This document shows positions 35,390-45,724 of a stretch of DNA of 64,000 nucleotides, piece by piece. The notes below the pieces were generated by a model that was not told the origin of the DNA, did not search any database, and saw nothing but the letters and a program-made list of their open reading frames with translations. This stretch comes from Symsagittifera roscoffensis (taxonomy: Eukaryota > Xenacoelomorpha > Acoela > Convolutidae). A program made the position numbers and the translations under genes. The stretch is taken from contig NC_087064.1 in NCBI RefSeq assembly GCF_963678635.1, forward strand, positions 81,897,847-81,961,846. Reading direction: 5' to 3'. Positions within the stretch are counted from its first letter, which is position 1, and each line of letters starts with the position of its first letter.

Positions 35390-35967
35390 AACTGACACGC
35401 TCACTATTTACAGAACCATAACCATCAATAAAACAATCAATTATTTTGAACCAATTAGATTCATATTTTGAGTTTTCATTTTCGAGTTCTATCTAAAAAT
35501 GCTGAGCCAAGAGTTTGCGTAGATGCAAGTTTCTGATTAGAACCTAGATAATGTTTTTTGAACTTTTTCCGAACAAGTCGTTTCCTTGACACGCTTGGTG
35601 TTTTTTCTGCTCCTTTCTATTGTAAATTATGCTGAACTCCGCAACTAAACTGATTGAAGACTTCCCCACTTGATGTGACAATACTCGAAAAGAATTTGTG
35701 TTTGTACAAAGTGTAAAGACAATCAATTTCTTGATATATGTATTGGTATTTGTCTAATCTCTGAAGAATTTGGCTAAAAGATGTTCCAATTAAAACTATA
35801 TGAAATTTGCAATTTCCCAAGGAACAGAAAGAAACATGAGTAGACACGCAAAAATCTTGGGTTACTATGTACTTTTCGTGAAATTCGTTGGAAACAGAAA
35901 AAAACAATGATTTACTATTATAATCTGAATAAAAGCTGGGAAGAGCTTGACACATAGCAGCTGTCAT
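35390..35967 (-). pseudogene. Polinton cargo gene D
   Basis: Starts MTAAMCQALPSFY at 35967 and stays open for 116 codons to a stop at about 35617. Beyond it the other frames continue a protein-like reading (RKKFKKHYLGSN, then DCFIDGYGSVNSER near 35415) that is duplicated at 32607-32790. The original gene therefore probably ran to about 35390 and has suffered frameshifts. Cys- and Phe-rich, no known motif. It diverges from gene E across a 240-bp control region. Confidence 0.45.
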
Positions 35968-36029
35968 TAAGAAAAATGATTTTTGCAGAAAATTGTGGAG
36001 TTATATAGTAGTAGTAACGTCTACGCAGT

Positions 36030-36095
36030 TTCCATATAGGGAAACCCTTCATATTTGGTACTACTTCCATATATGGAAATCGTGATGACTCATAC
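36030..36095. promoter_or_regulatory. CArG cluster and AP-1 site between genes D and E
   Basis: A perfect CArG box CCATATATGG lies at 36067-36076. Two single-mismatch CArG-like boxes are at 36032-36041 (ccatataggg) and 36049-36058 (tcatatttgg), spaced 17-18 bp. A perfect AP-1 word TGACTCA is at 36086-36092. The cluster sits between the divergent starts of gene D (35967) and gene E (36205). SRF and AP-1 binding is inferred from the words. Confidence 0.55.
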
Positions 36096-36204
36096 CGCTT
36101 ACTTCCATTTTCATTCAATCCCAAAATCATTTCTCTCATTTCTCCCCGTCTAATCAGTTTGTTCCTCAAAATATACTCGAGAAAAGCTGATAGTCCCAAC
36201 TATA

Positions 36205-36656
36205 ATGAGTTTTCAAAAAATCAAAAAAGAATTGGGAGATTTGTTTGGTTCCAAAAATCCTACAAGGGGAAACTATGCTTGGAACCGTGCTTTCAACTAT
36301 TAAAAATAAATGACTTGGGACAATTTGAAAAGTCTCAACAAGTCTATCTTAGTGAAAAAGAAGGCGAAGTAATATCCGCAATACGGAATACTGTTATTCA
36401 CAATGCTGAAAATTTTGAACTCGGACCTATATATGAAGCCAAATCTGGCAGAGAATCAACTATGGATCAGGAGCTCGACATCTGTAATAGAGTATATGAT
36501 ATAGCAACGTACAACATGAGGAGGGTGTGTGTCTTATTCAAGAAGTACAACGTGAGCAAGCCACTTTACATTCAGATTCGATTCTTCACTGCAAAGGAAA
36601 ATGAAAAAATGAAGCAAAGAACTGTCCCAAATATTGGGAGAATTTATGTTTGTTGA
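36205..36656 (+). pseudogene. Polinton cargo gene E (one frameshift)
   Basis: The best start is ATG 36205 (MSFQKIKKELGDLFG), open to a stop at 36301. The neighbouring frame is open from 36159, where it has no ATG, to 36656 and carries the rest, for example LKINDLGQFEKSQQVYL and CVLFKKYNVSKPLYI. One frameshift before about 36300 would join them into a protein of about 150 residues. No domain recognised. The 36205 start sits 110-140 bp downstream of the CArG/AP-1 cluster. Confidence 0.45.
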
Positions 36657-37013
36657 TAATTGTAAACCTCAGTAAAACTTTGCGATGTTTTGCATGTTTG
36701 GTAATTGAGATATTATTGGTTCAAAACAGTTTTTTCTCACTAAAGGGTATATTCAGAGCTATAACATCTGAGGAAAATTGACATAGAACACTAACAAATT
36801 ATCAAATGATTTTCCAGTATTTGTTTATGAAATTACAGATAAAATTATTTAATAACTGTTTTCATCAAAATTTAGCTAAATTTTGCCTCAATTTAAGAAA
36901 ATTACAAACAAGAATGTATATTTAGTTGAAAACATTATCATTGGTTTTTTTAGATTTTTTAAATTTCCTTGGTTGTTTTCTGCCTTAATTCTTCTGCCTT
37001 AATTTGAGGTTTT

Positions 37014-37019
37014 GATTGG
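37014..37019 (-). promoter_or_regulatory. Inverted CCAAT box upstream of cargo gene F
   Basis: gattggc at 37014-37020, about 140 bp upstream of the ATG at 37156, in the same orientation as the CCAAT arrays elsewhere in the element. Confidence 0.4.
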
Positions 37020-37155
37020 CTACATAAATTTCCTTGAAACTAATTACTCTCTAAATAATTTAAAAATGTTTACTATGATTTTTACTACAAAACACTTTAA
37101 AAATGATAAAACAATTCGAGTTTTTTAAGTTTCTTCGTATAGTTCAGTAAGAGAA

Positions 37156-37710
37156 ATGTTTCCATCAAAAGCGTTTTCAACGTCTGAAATGAACATATAT
37201 CAGATTTTGAAATTGAACTACTACAAAAAACTACAAGAGTGGTGGACAGATGAAGTTGATAAAGATTGTATTAGTTTTAACTTGTATAGAAACACAGAAA
37301 GTTCAAAAGTTTTGTTAAAAAGATGGAGAGGAGATTACAAAAAAGAAGAGTACTGTCAGATTTATCAACAATGTTTTTGTTTAGAAGAGTTAACTCAGAT
37401 TGAGTGGTCGATTAGTAAAAAACAAAACAATGGAAGATCCTATGAAACAAAAATTTGAGATGAGGAACATCAATTCGATTACTGTTTTGAGTTTGATGCA
37501 AATACAAAATCCAGATTTGTCAGAATATCTTTTGATCGTTTATACAAATTCAACAGACTTCAAGTTGTTTATACTAAAATATACCAAAAAGAAAAAAATA
37601 AAAACGTATATTTTGGTAATTTTTTTTTTCACTGGTTAGAAATAGAACAAATCGAAAAAATTTTGATCGAAATTTCAAAATTTGAATTGAATATCGAAAA
37701 AACAATATAA
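37156..37710 (+). CDS. Polinton cargo gene F with one in-frame TGA
   Basis: ATG 37156 (MFPSKAFSTSEMNIYQIL) opens a frame interrupted only by a single TGA at 37456-37458. The same frame then continues for another 83 codons (DEEHQFDYCFEFDAN and onward) to TAA at 37708-37710. Conserved-looking protein composition is maintained across the TGA. The simplest view is a single nonsense mutation in a protein of about 184 residues. No family match; it is Trp/Tyr/Lys-rich with many aromatic residues. Confidence 0.45.
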
Positions 37711-37954
37711 ACTAGACAAGAAATCTCATTTATCCCACTAGGGTATCAAACTTCAAATCTTAGTTATGTTGGAAAAATTCAATGAAATTTATTGATTAAG
37801 AAGATTCATAAACATAGTCTGGTTCTGATCTACAAAGTTTTTTAAAATCTGTGAATACTTCATAGACAAATAAAGACAAATAATGCCTGTGAAAGTATCC
37901 TCAAAATCTACAATTTTTAAAGAAATTGTTGAAACATTCATGAGAAGAAGAGCT

Positions 37955-38165
37955 CAACTCTGATTGGTTGACAGTAAATTTCTTGAAAATTTCATGACTT
38001 TTGAAGCTCAATTCTGATAGGTTGACATTGAACTTGGTGAAACTTACATGACTATTGAAGCTCAATTCTGATTGGTTGATATCAGAAAAGATAAAGTTTC
38101 CTTGTAATTAATGCTCGATTCTGATTGGTTGATACTTTTAAAAATTCCATGGTTAGATTGGATGA
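37955..38165. promoter_or_regulatory. Tandem 54-bp repeats each with an inverted CCAAT box
   Basis: Four repeats of a unit of about 54 bp containing agctcaattctgattggttga place gattgg/gatagg words at 37962, 38016, 38070 and 38123, with a fifth gattgg at 38156. The array ends about 190 bp upstream of the ATG of the spliced zinc-finger gene (38347). Confidence 0.6.
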
Positions 38166-38346
38166 TTTTTATTTCAGCTAGGCTAAATAGCATATCCATT
38201 CTGATTTTCTTTCTCGTTAAAAACAATTGGTTAATAAGTTTACTGTTTTTATTTACTTTTATTCATTTTTTGAGGCTATTCAACTCACCTTATCTAAAAA
38301 TTTGATACATTCTAAATCTCCCTTTTAATTTTTCCTTACTATTGAG

Positions 38347-38824
38347 ATGCCTTCACTCAATAGAAACGAAAAAGTTGCATGTCTTGAATGTGGCAGGGAA
38401 TACACTCACAAAGATGCATCAAGACATCGTAGAACATGTGGTGTTTTGAAGTGTTCTAACTGTAATTGTTATACTTATAGCAGCGAGGAACTCGCTAATC
38501 ATTTCAAGAAGAAGCATTCTCAGCATAATATTAAATTATGTGCTCAGCAGTCTCCAAACACACTTCAGGAGAAGGTAAAATTTTTAATATTTAAAAAAAA
38601 AACATAGAAATTACTATGATTATTAGTTTTTACTGAATCTGAAAAGTCTCAGCAATTGTAAAAAATATAGTCAGAAATTATACAGTGTTTTCATTACATT
38701 ACCTGAATTGTCATTGTTTTTTTATTCAAAGGTTTTGATTGATGTTAAAGACAGCAAAAATCGAGTTCAAATTGTCGTGAAACTTTCCATGGAGCTCGAC
38801 CCAAAAACTTTTAATCAACAGTAA
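38347..38824 (+). CDS. Small C2H2-type zinc-finger protein, two exons (cargo gene G)
   Basis: Exon 1 is 38347-38574, ending AAG before a GTAAAA donor. The intron is 38575-38731, ending in a T-rich tract and CAAAG. Exon 2 is 38732-38824. The junction is in phase and removes a stop that would otherwise follow, giving 106 residues. It has CLECGREYTHKDASRHRRTC and CSNCNCYTYSSEEL...HFKKKH, two zinc-finger-like units. The first 57 residues align with the N-terminus of the element's polB, including the initial LNRNEKV. The C-terminal exon (VLIDVKDSKNRVQIVVKL) is not recognised. Possibly a DNA-binding accessory or regulatory protein; this is inference. It is the only cargo gene without a visible lesion. 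Confidence 0.6.
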
Positions 38825-41011
38825 AAACTCCCTTGATTGCAAGCTTGCGGAGACTCTTGTGATAATTTTGTAGTAAAGTTCATAACATATGCGAATGAGT
38901 ATTTAAGTAGTCGCCTAAAAATTGTAAAACTTGGATATTTGGAAAACATCAACTAATTGAAATATTTTTTTTAGTTACTATTTTAAAGTTTTTCTTGTTT
39001 AGTGCTTGTAAAAGTGTTCATAGAGTAGAGCTTTTAAAGCAGATAATGTGGTTTGACTTAATAAGGAATTAAGTTTTTCTTTTGTTTTTTTTTGATGATT
39101 TCAGAAAAAAAATTGATAAATGACCTGGAAAAAATGTATATTTTGCTAAAACTCGAAAGTTTCAAGATAATGATATACATCATTCCAACTAAAAATTTAG
39201 TCTAAGATAGAAATTCTAATTTAAAACAGCATTAAACAGTTATGAGGTTGAGAAAATCCTTTCAAGGCTTTAAGTAAAGGATTTATGGTATTAATTCAGC
39301 TTCGGATTATTGAACGTTTGTTGAGACGATACATTTTTCCATCTAAACTTCAATTTTCAAGTAAAAATTTGCCAAATTGGATTCATTTGGTAGATAGTAA
39401 ATGAAGCAGAAACTGAAAAAATGCTAAAATGACCTAGAAATTCAATTTATTCCTTAGGAGTTTTGAGATAATTTTACTTAAATTTAGCTTATAAAGTATA
39501 TCTTGAGAAAAAATCCGACATAAAAATTCTCAAAGTCTTATGCGTAATTCATTAGAAAAAATTGTTATCATTGGATAAATTAGGTACTTTACATGAAAGA
39601 TCAAATGTTTTGAGGATAATTTTTGTAAAGCAAACCCAATTTGACATCTTTTGGAAGAAGATACATAAAGCATAAATCAAAAACTTGCTTTCAAGATCTA
39701 CATTTCCTTGCTATTTACAATACACAAAACTACATACATGCACAAAAACTACATACAATATACAACACTATATACAATTTACTACAATTTTTTAATAGAT
39801 TTTTTTTCTTAACAAAAATTGGGAAATTACACAATTGTTCCAGTTTGCACCTTGATTTGCTGTGCGGCTCGCTCTTTCAGAAGTTTTTATATTGTAGATG
39901 TTAGGAGCTAGGTTCCCTTGCGTTTTTCCGGAGATTTTTGGATTATAACTAATAGAGTTGCTCCTAATTTGTTCTTAGATCGTAAAAATACACCTTTATA
40001 TTCTCATTTTGTTTATATATTTTTGAATGCTTTAACTAGCACCAATTCTTTCTAACTTGGATATTTTTGAGAAAACTTCCGTCATATATTAAGAATAAAA
40101 AGCGAGTTAATAACTATTTTGCAAGAAACGTGAGAGTTATTTATCCCAAAAGTTGTATTTTTGCTTAAATAGTTTACGGCAGCAACTGAACAGGGGAACC
40201 TTGAGGAAGATATTTACAATTTTTATCGTAATAATCATACGGTATCAGTTCTAATTTCATCTCTGCAAGCAAATTGTTCGTTCAATTGATACTATTTTTC
40301 TCCTAAATTCTTCAGTTTTGACTGAAAATTCTTGTAAAGTGTGTTTGATAGCGAAAACATGTATTAAACAAAAAGCAAGTATACTCACAAATCGTAATTT
40401 TAGTACAATATTGGGTAATTCAAGGAAAAAAAAACGAGGTTTGAATCATGGAGTTTGATTTAGAAATTTCATGGAATATTGCCCTTAGTGTTCATTTGAA
40501 TTGAAATTCCTAAAAATCCTCCCTGAATTGGACAAAAAAAAACAGTTAAAAACCAAAATAAAGGGTTCGAAATGGAAAATTTTGGGTACATTTGATTAAT
40601 TTTTACTTTACCTTCTCAAAAATTACGACTAATTTCACTGTTTTCCGGAAGTTTCAATATTATTTCTGCTACTATGAACCTTCTTTTCAGTGTTTAGAGC
40701 ATTGTATAACCAAATATTTAGCTCAAATTAAGGTAAACTTCATCGTATTTCACTATTTTGAGAAAAAATTGTGGAAAAAATCATTTTTTATTCAAAATTT
40801 TGTATCATTCTCGCAACATAATGCCAATTAAAATACAGTCTTAGCTTATATTCAAAATCTATACGTAAAAGTATGCTTAAAATTAAATCAAAAGCAACAA
40901 TACATTAGCCAAAATCATGAGATTTCTGCAATTTTTTCCAAATACTTGAAATTTTTGCAATTTTTTCCAAATACTTGAAATTTTTGCAAAAATTTTGACA
41001 TTTTTCGAAAC
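38825..41011. other. Non-coding right flank inside Polinton-type element
   Basis: About 2.2 kb of AT-rich sequence without a convincing frame on either strand. A 28-bp unit (tgaaatttttgcaattttttccaaatac) is repeated in tandem near 40920-40990. No integrase is visible here. Confidence 0.5.
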
Positions 41012-41510
41012 TTCAGTAATTTTTAGCATCTTTTCAAGTAGATGAAATAAGATTATCTAATAAATTAAGTCGAATAATAGCTAATCTTATCGTGTTTTGA
41101 ATTTTTCGAAAAACTTTTAAATTTTTTTGATAAAAATTCCAAGTTTTTGCACAAAAAATCTTACTATTGACTTGCCATGCACCAAAAAACTAAATACAAA
41201 ATCTTAAATCTACAATCTACACGTAATTAACAATTAATTGTTCCCAATTAGATAACGCGCGCCGAAAATCTTGCGAAAAAAAAACAAACATTTCCACACA
41301 AAAACCAAAAAATTACGTTTTTCTTACCATTATCTTACCATCACACAAACCATAAAACATTACCATCGGTATTCCCTATCTTAATAGATTGTAGACTCTA
41401 TACCCAATCTTAATACATAGCATGGAAGACCGGAAATCTATAATGTATCTTAATACATGGGGTCTTCCATGCACCCCCCCCCCCCCTGATCAGCCTCAAC
41501 ATCTACTACT
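41012..41510 (-). repeat. Right terminal inverted repeat of Polinton-type element
   Basis: Ends gcctcaacatctactact, the exact complement of the left tip, with a C13 run replacing the interrupted G run. The 17-mer is present at 41370-41386 in reverse orientation. The inner boundary fades gradually around 41010. Confidence 0.85.
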
Positions 41511-41516
41511 CACCAT
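41511..41516. other. Target-site duplication, right (CACCAT)
   Basis: Six bases immediately outside the right TIR. Joining left flank and right flank across one copy regenerates the sequence order seen in the intact tandem units. Confidence 0.85.
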
Positions 41517-43130
41517 TATTTCGAATATTAAAAAATTCAACCAAAAACAACTTCACAAATAATACTGAAATTACGTAACAACTATTATGTAACAATTTCA
41601 TTCATATAGTCACAAATATCCGACAGTTTTCAACTTTTTTCTTTTTACAATTTCGTTTTGTCGCTAATTTCAAGCTATCATGTAAGTTATTTTAGTAAAT
41701 TTTTACGTGAACCTGGGAAAAATATGATAAAGCGATGAAACTCAACCGTGAAAAAGGGTTGGATAACCAAGATCTAACTATTTGGTCGTCGCGGGTTGCG
41801 TCGCAAGCCCTTGAAAAGATCATCAGGGAGGGCAAAAACAAGATGAACATGGCTGAGAAAAAGAAGCCCTGTGATTATAGCAGTGATTCACCACCCATTT
41901 TGATGGTCCAATATAGGGGGAATCACAGTCAGACATTAGTACGGCAAAAAAAGTGCGTCAATGCGCAAATAATATTCACGAAAAGAAAATTGAAAGCTTG
42001 TATGCATTTTTAAAATCTTTCTTTTCCAGTGAAGTGAAATCATAAGTGGTGTACAGACTTGAATGTTGTGGGTGCAAATCCATCTATTTTGGCCAGACGA
42101 TACGACATCTCACCTCAAGGATTGACAACACCGAAAAGAGGATACCCCAGTTGGACATCATATATGGCAGTGTGGTAGTAAGAGTAGTAAGTCGATGTTT
42201 AATCGGAAGATAATTGACCAGACGTTTAGCTGCATCAAGTTACTTACATTAGAGGCGCTGCACATTAGGAAAGAGAGACCGGCAATTAACACGCGCGACG
42301 GGTTTAGAAGTAGGGAGCTGACATTAGGAAAAAGAGACCAGCAATTAACACGATCAAAAAATTCTGGCTAAAAAAGAAATTATTGAAATCACTTACATGA
42401 TAGCATGAAATTAGCGCAAAACGAAATTGTAAAATAAAAAAAAGGTAAAATCTCTGAAAAATTTGTGATTAAATGAATAAAATTTTTACATAATAGTTGT
42501 TACATAATTCCAATAAAAATTGTGATGTTGTGATTGGTCGAAATTTTTAAGTTTGGAAATAATGATGTGTATGACACTTTTTATGATCTTTGATCATTTT
42601 GTACAGATGATGCACAAAATTTTTAAAGTCCGAAGATAAACAAAAATGGGCGAAAACGTTTGTTTGAATTGCTAGTTTTAACGCATTCTCTAAATAAGTT
42701 TTTAGTGCGTAAATTTGAAATTTCTCCCAATTGACTGTTGTAAGACTGCTCGCTTGCCTTTCTTGCTCAAAATAATACGAAAAATTAAAAATTTCGAACA
42801 TTGGGAAAATTCTTTCGAAGTTTTCTTTTGTCGTTCGAATCACGACTGAAAAGACTTGAATATCATATAGCACTCAACCCAGTCCAATGATTATTCGTGG
42901 TAGCTGGTTTTGCGTGGAAAACAAAAAGAAAAGAAAAAAACACCCGAATACAAGGTTTTTCTTCAACTTCAATGATACGAACAATATTTGAGCGTTAGCG
43001 TTATGAATTTTTACTGAAAAGAATTCCAACGTCGGAAACCTTTTAAACATTCTCACTTTTTGGTGAAGTTTGGATTAGATTTTGATTCAATCGATTAAAA
43101 CTACTGATCTTCTAATAAAAATAATAAATG
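41517..43130. repeat. Tandem array unit 3, right piece (truncated)
   Basis: Continuation of unit 3 after the Polinton insertion: rest of the left arm, Penelope fragment (41735-42330), inverted right arm (42420-42680) and spacer block to about 43130. It then switches to LINE A endonuclease sequence instead of the LINE fragment of units 1 and 2. Confidence 0.7.
41735..42330 (+). pseudogene. Penelope-like element 3' fragment (unit 3)
   Basis: Same fragment again, beginning NREKGLDNQD. A partial internal duplication of the agggagctgacattagg words is visible at 42290-42350. Broken frames throughout. Confidence 0.6.
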
Positions 43131-43131
43131 A

Positions 43132-44051
43132 ACGGAGTTCTGTGTCATCCGTCGATGACAATGTGTGCCAGTCAGCAGTATCGCTCAAGTTCATATGGCC
43201 AGCAATGATGAGGTGATCATATGCAAACTGCAACTTCTCTTCTTTAATACCGCGAATCAGTTGTGGATGTTTATCAACAGTATGAGCTGCACCGAGGTGG
43301 GCAATACACTGCACAAACGAGAAGAGTATCCGTGCCCAGCGCAACGTGGCAAGCACGGCAGTCGGTGATGTTGATAATTGAAGCGTGCGTAGTAAACGAT
43401 TTTTTTTCTACTGCGATGAGCACCCCGCCATGTTTAGTTGCAGAGTCATCTGTACGATCGCGTCTGTGTATAGAGTAGATAGAAAGAAACATTTCTTGGA
43501 CAGGGACGTCGTTTGTTAGCCAAGTCTCACTGATTACAATGACATCATAATCGAGAGAATTTATTGCGTTTGCCAGAAGAATTCGGCGTTCAATCCTCAA
43601 GATATTTCGAGCATTGATTGTTAGCATTTTTAGTTCAGAATCGGTTGCCTTGAGATAATGGACTAGTCAGTTTTCAAGTTCCATTCTCCCTGTGTTTTCA
43701 TTTCGAGTTTCACAACTCTGATTCTGAGATTTCTTCTCTCTTTGCCATCACCGATGAATTTTTTTGTTTGTAATGAGAATTTGGTTTTCTTTTACCAAGT
43801 CCTTTTTTGATAGCTCTTTTGAAATGAATACGCTGCCATCCCCATAGTTTTCCAATTTCGGTAACGACAATAGAATCAGTCGTCTTTGCCATGCATTAGG
43901 AGCTTGAACGAGCAGTACTCTAGGTTGTTTAACGTCTTCAATAGCTATATCCCCAGTTTTGCGTTTTTGTTTGACTTCGCGCGCCTAGTCGTCGTACATC
44001 GGATATTTCTGCGTTGATTGCAAGGAAAGTGAAAATGCTTTCCACTGCTCC
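43132..44051 (-). mobile_element. LINE A, left part (ORF1 end and endonuclease)
   Basis: Minus-strand LINE. 44051-43710 has ORF1 C-terminal pieces (IFTFLAINAEISDVRRLG). 43627-43274 starts an APE-type endonuclease (VISETWLTNDV, KHGGVLIAV), continuing at 43356-43132 with AGHMNLSDTADW. The RT is missing: the element is joined at about 43130 to tandem unit 3. The right part of ORF1 lies at 53258-53540, displaced by the copia insertion. Confidence 0.65.
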
Positions 44052-44192
44052 TCTTAAAACAAAATTGGTCTTGAAAGATACTTTAATTGAGGCACAACGG
44101 GATACACAATCAGGTATCTTAAAATAAGAATTTATACTGCATTGGAACACTTTAAAGGTAGTTTAGGTAAACAAAACACTTGACATTTAACA
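44052..44192 (-). repeat. Copia 3' LTR
   Basis: About 141 bp, homologous to 53116-53257: shared ttgaaagatactttaattg, ggcacaacgggatacac and ctgcattggaacacttt words. Ends in ...taaca. The TG at the other tip has mutated to tc. Confidence 0.75.
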
Positions 44193-44272
44193 AATTGTGC
44201 TGTTTTCTTTTATATTTTGTTTGCGGCGTAATTAACAGCTCAAGTGCTATTAAAGCCCCAAACGCGTCTCAA

Positions 44273-44998
44273 TCAGTCAGTGATTGTTTTGCGGAGAGAT
44301 CCATTCTCCATGACGCTCAAAAGTTGGTTTGTTGGAGCTGTTTTCTTGGTCATACAGTCAGTTAGCTGGGTAGAACTTGGCAGCCATTTTATCAAGAGAT
44401 TTTTCTCATCGATAACTTCACGTATAGCGGCTATATCGACGCGTAGCCGCTTCTCAGTCACGCCTTTTGCAGACTTCAATGAATCGTGCAGTTGCTTGCT
44501 ATCAATGTATGCTATCATATCGAACTCTACACCCAGAGTTTTATAAAAAATGCTGTTCAAAAACAAAGCGTTGTCAATCGCATCTCTAAGAGCTAGCGTT
44601 TCTGCTGCTAGAGTACTTTTTGCTATGCGCTTAACACGCTTAGAATTCCAGCCAATCAGATGAAAAGTCTCAGTAAAAGTACTGAAAAGTCCAATGACAT
44701 AAGCTGCCTGAGAACCACCATCTGGGAGATTTCGAAACGCAGCATCGGAGAAAATACATAGTTTTAGAAATCGTAATTGCGGCTTTTCTGTGAAGAAGAG
44801 TGGCTTGAACAGCAGTTTACAGTCTTTCTCAAAAATCACCCAGTGTATCAGCTTGTTGGCGAGTTTAGCGCGATCGACACGCATGCCATCACAACTGATA
44901 AATGTATAAGCACTGAAACTGAGATCCGGCCTTGTCTGACTGCTGAGCCACTGAAGTTTACCAACAAGGCTTCTGAACGCTTCAACCTCACTTTCTGA
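44273..44998 (-). pseudogene. Copia RNase H
   Basis: Reads CIFSDAAFRNLPDGGSQAAYVIG, then STLAAETLALRDAID and AYIDSKQLHDSL, the conserved copia RNase H signature with its acidic residues. Ends at 44273, about 80 bp before the 3' LTR. Confidence 0.8.
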
Positions 44999-45019
44999 TA
45001 AAACATCATGAGTGCCTGG

Positions 45020-45724
45020 TTAATAGTCCATCTGAACCAAATTTTCAACAAATTGTACTTGAAAAACCGAAATTGTACCATCTGCTTCTCTCTTGATTGC
45101 CAGTCCAGTGAACATCAGAGGCAGTCTCGACCCTGAACCAATCGTGAAAGTACGTTTCAAAGAACTGACAAAACGGTTCCTGAACTGATGAGTACCTGTG
45201 ATTAGAAAATCATCCACGTGAGACAACACGAGGCCTTCCAGAAAGGACTCAGTTTCACATTGTTTCAGCCCTTAATCATTGAAAACTTGCAAAACTTTGG
45301 AGAACCAATGCTTAGACGCAATTTTCAAGCCATAAACCGGTTTTTCAAGTCTCCAAAGTACGTTTTGCTCTTCTGACTCCAGAGGAGGTCGTATGAAAAC
45401 GTCTCTGTTCAGCTTGTCACTCTGGAGAAATGCGGTTTTGACGACAATTTTCCAGTTGAAGAATTCAGCAATCGACAGAAAAATGCGTATAACTTTATCA
45501 CGTTTCGTGATATTTTTCTCCAGCATTTCTCTTGCCACCAGTCTTGCCTTGGGAACTTCTGAGCCATCTGCCAGTTTTTTCAATGTCAGAACCCAACGAG
45601 TATCTATTGTTTTCTGGCCGAAGTCTGATACTGGTTCGTATACTCCTAACCCAAGCCAAGAGTCGAGTTCTTTCATTTTCGCGGGTAAGAAATCTACATT
45701 AGTGGGAATTTCTGAGACAAACAT
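45020..45724 (-). pseudogene. Copia reverse transcriptase
   Basis: 45724-45272 contains TRWVLTLKK, KARLVAREM, FLSIAEFFNW and FLQSDKLNRDVFIRPP, then PVYGLKIASKHWF, which are standard copia RT blocks. The catalytic LSHVDDFLI follows at about 45229 in a neighbouring frame. The 46294-45694 stretch upstream is the integrase-RT linker. Confidence 0.8.

Larger units (their letters stand above)
24573..41510. mobile_element. Polinton/Maverick-type element, 16.9 kb
   Basis: Ends in long terminal inverted repeats (about 500 bp), starts with AG and ends with CT, and is flanked by the exact 6-bp duplication CACCAT (24567-24572 and 41511-41516). These are the hallmarks of Polintons. The empty site is visible in tandem unit 1 (near 18860). 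The element encodes a type B DNA polymerase next to the left end and further cargo genes in divergent clusters. No recognisable integrase, capsid, packaging ATPase or adenovirus-type protease was found; the 38825-41010 segment, where integrase could lie, has no coding frame. It is a dead or non-autonomous copy, or an unusual family. Confidence 0.85.

Noticed and set aside
36159-36204. Start of cargo gene E at 36159
   Set aside because: The codon there is TTG; the only ATG nearby in a protein-like frame is 36205, which needs a frameshift to join the rest.
37456-37458. Selenocysteine TGA in cargo gene F
   Set aside because: No selenoprotein family match and no evident SECIS-like element downstream; a nonsense mutation is simpler.
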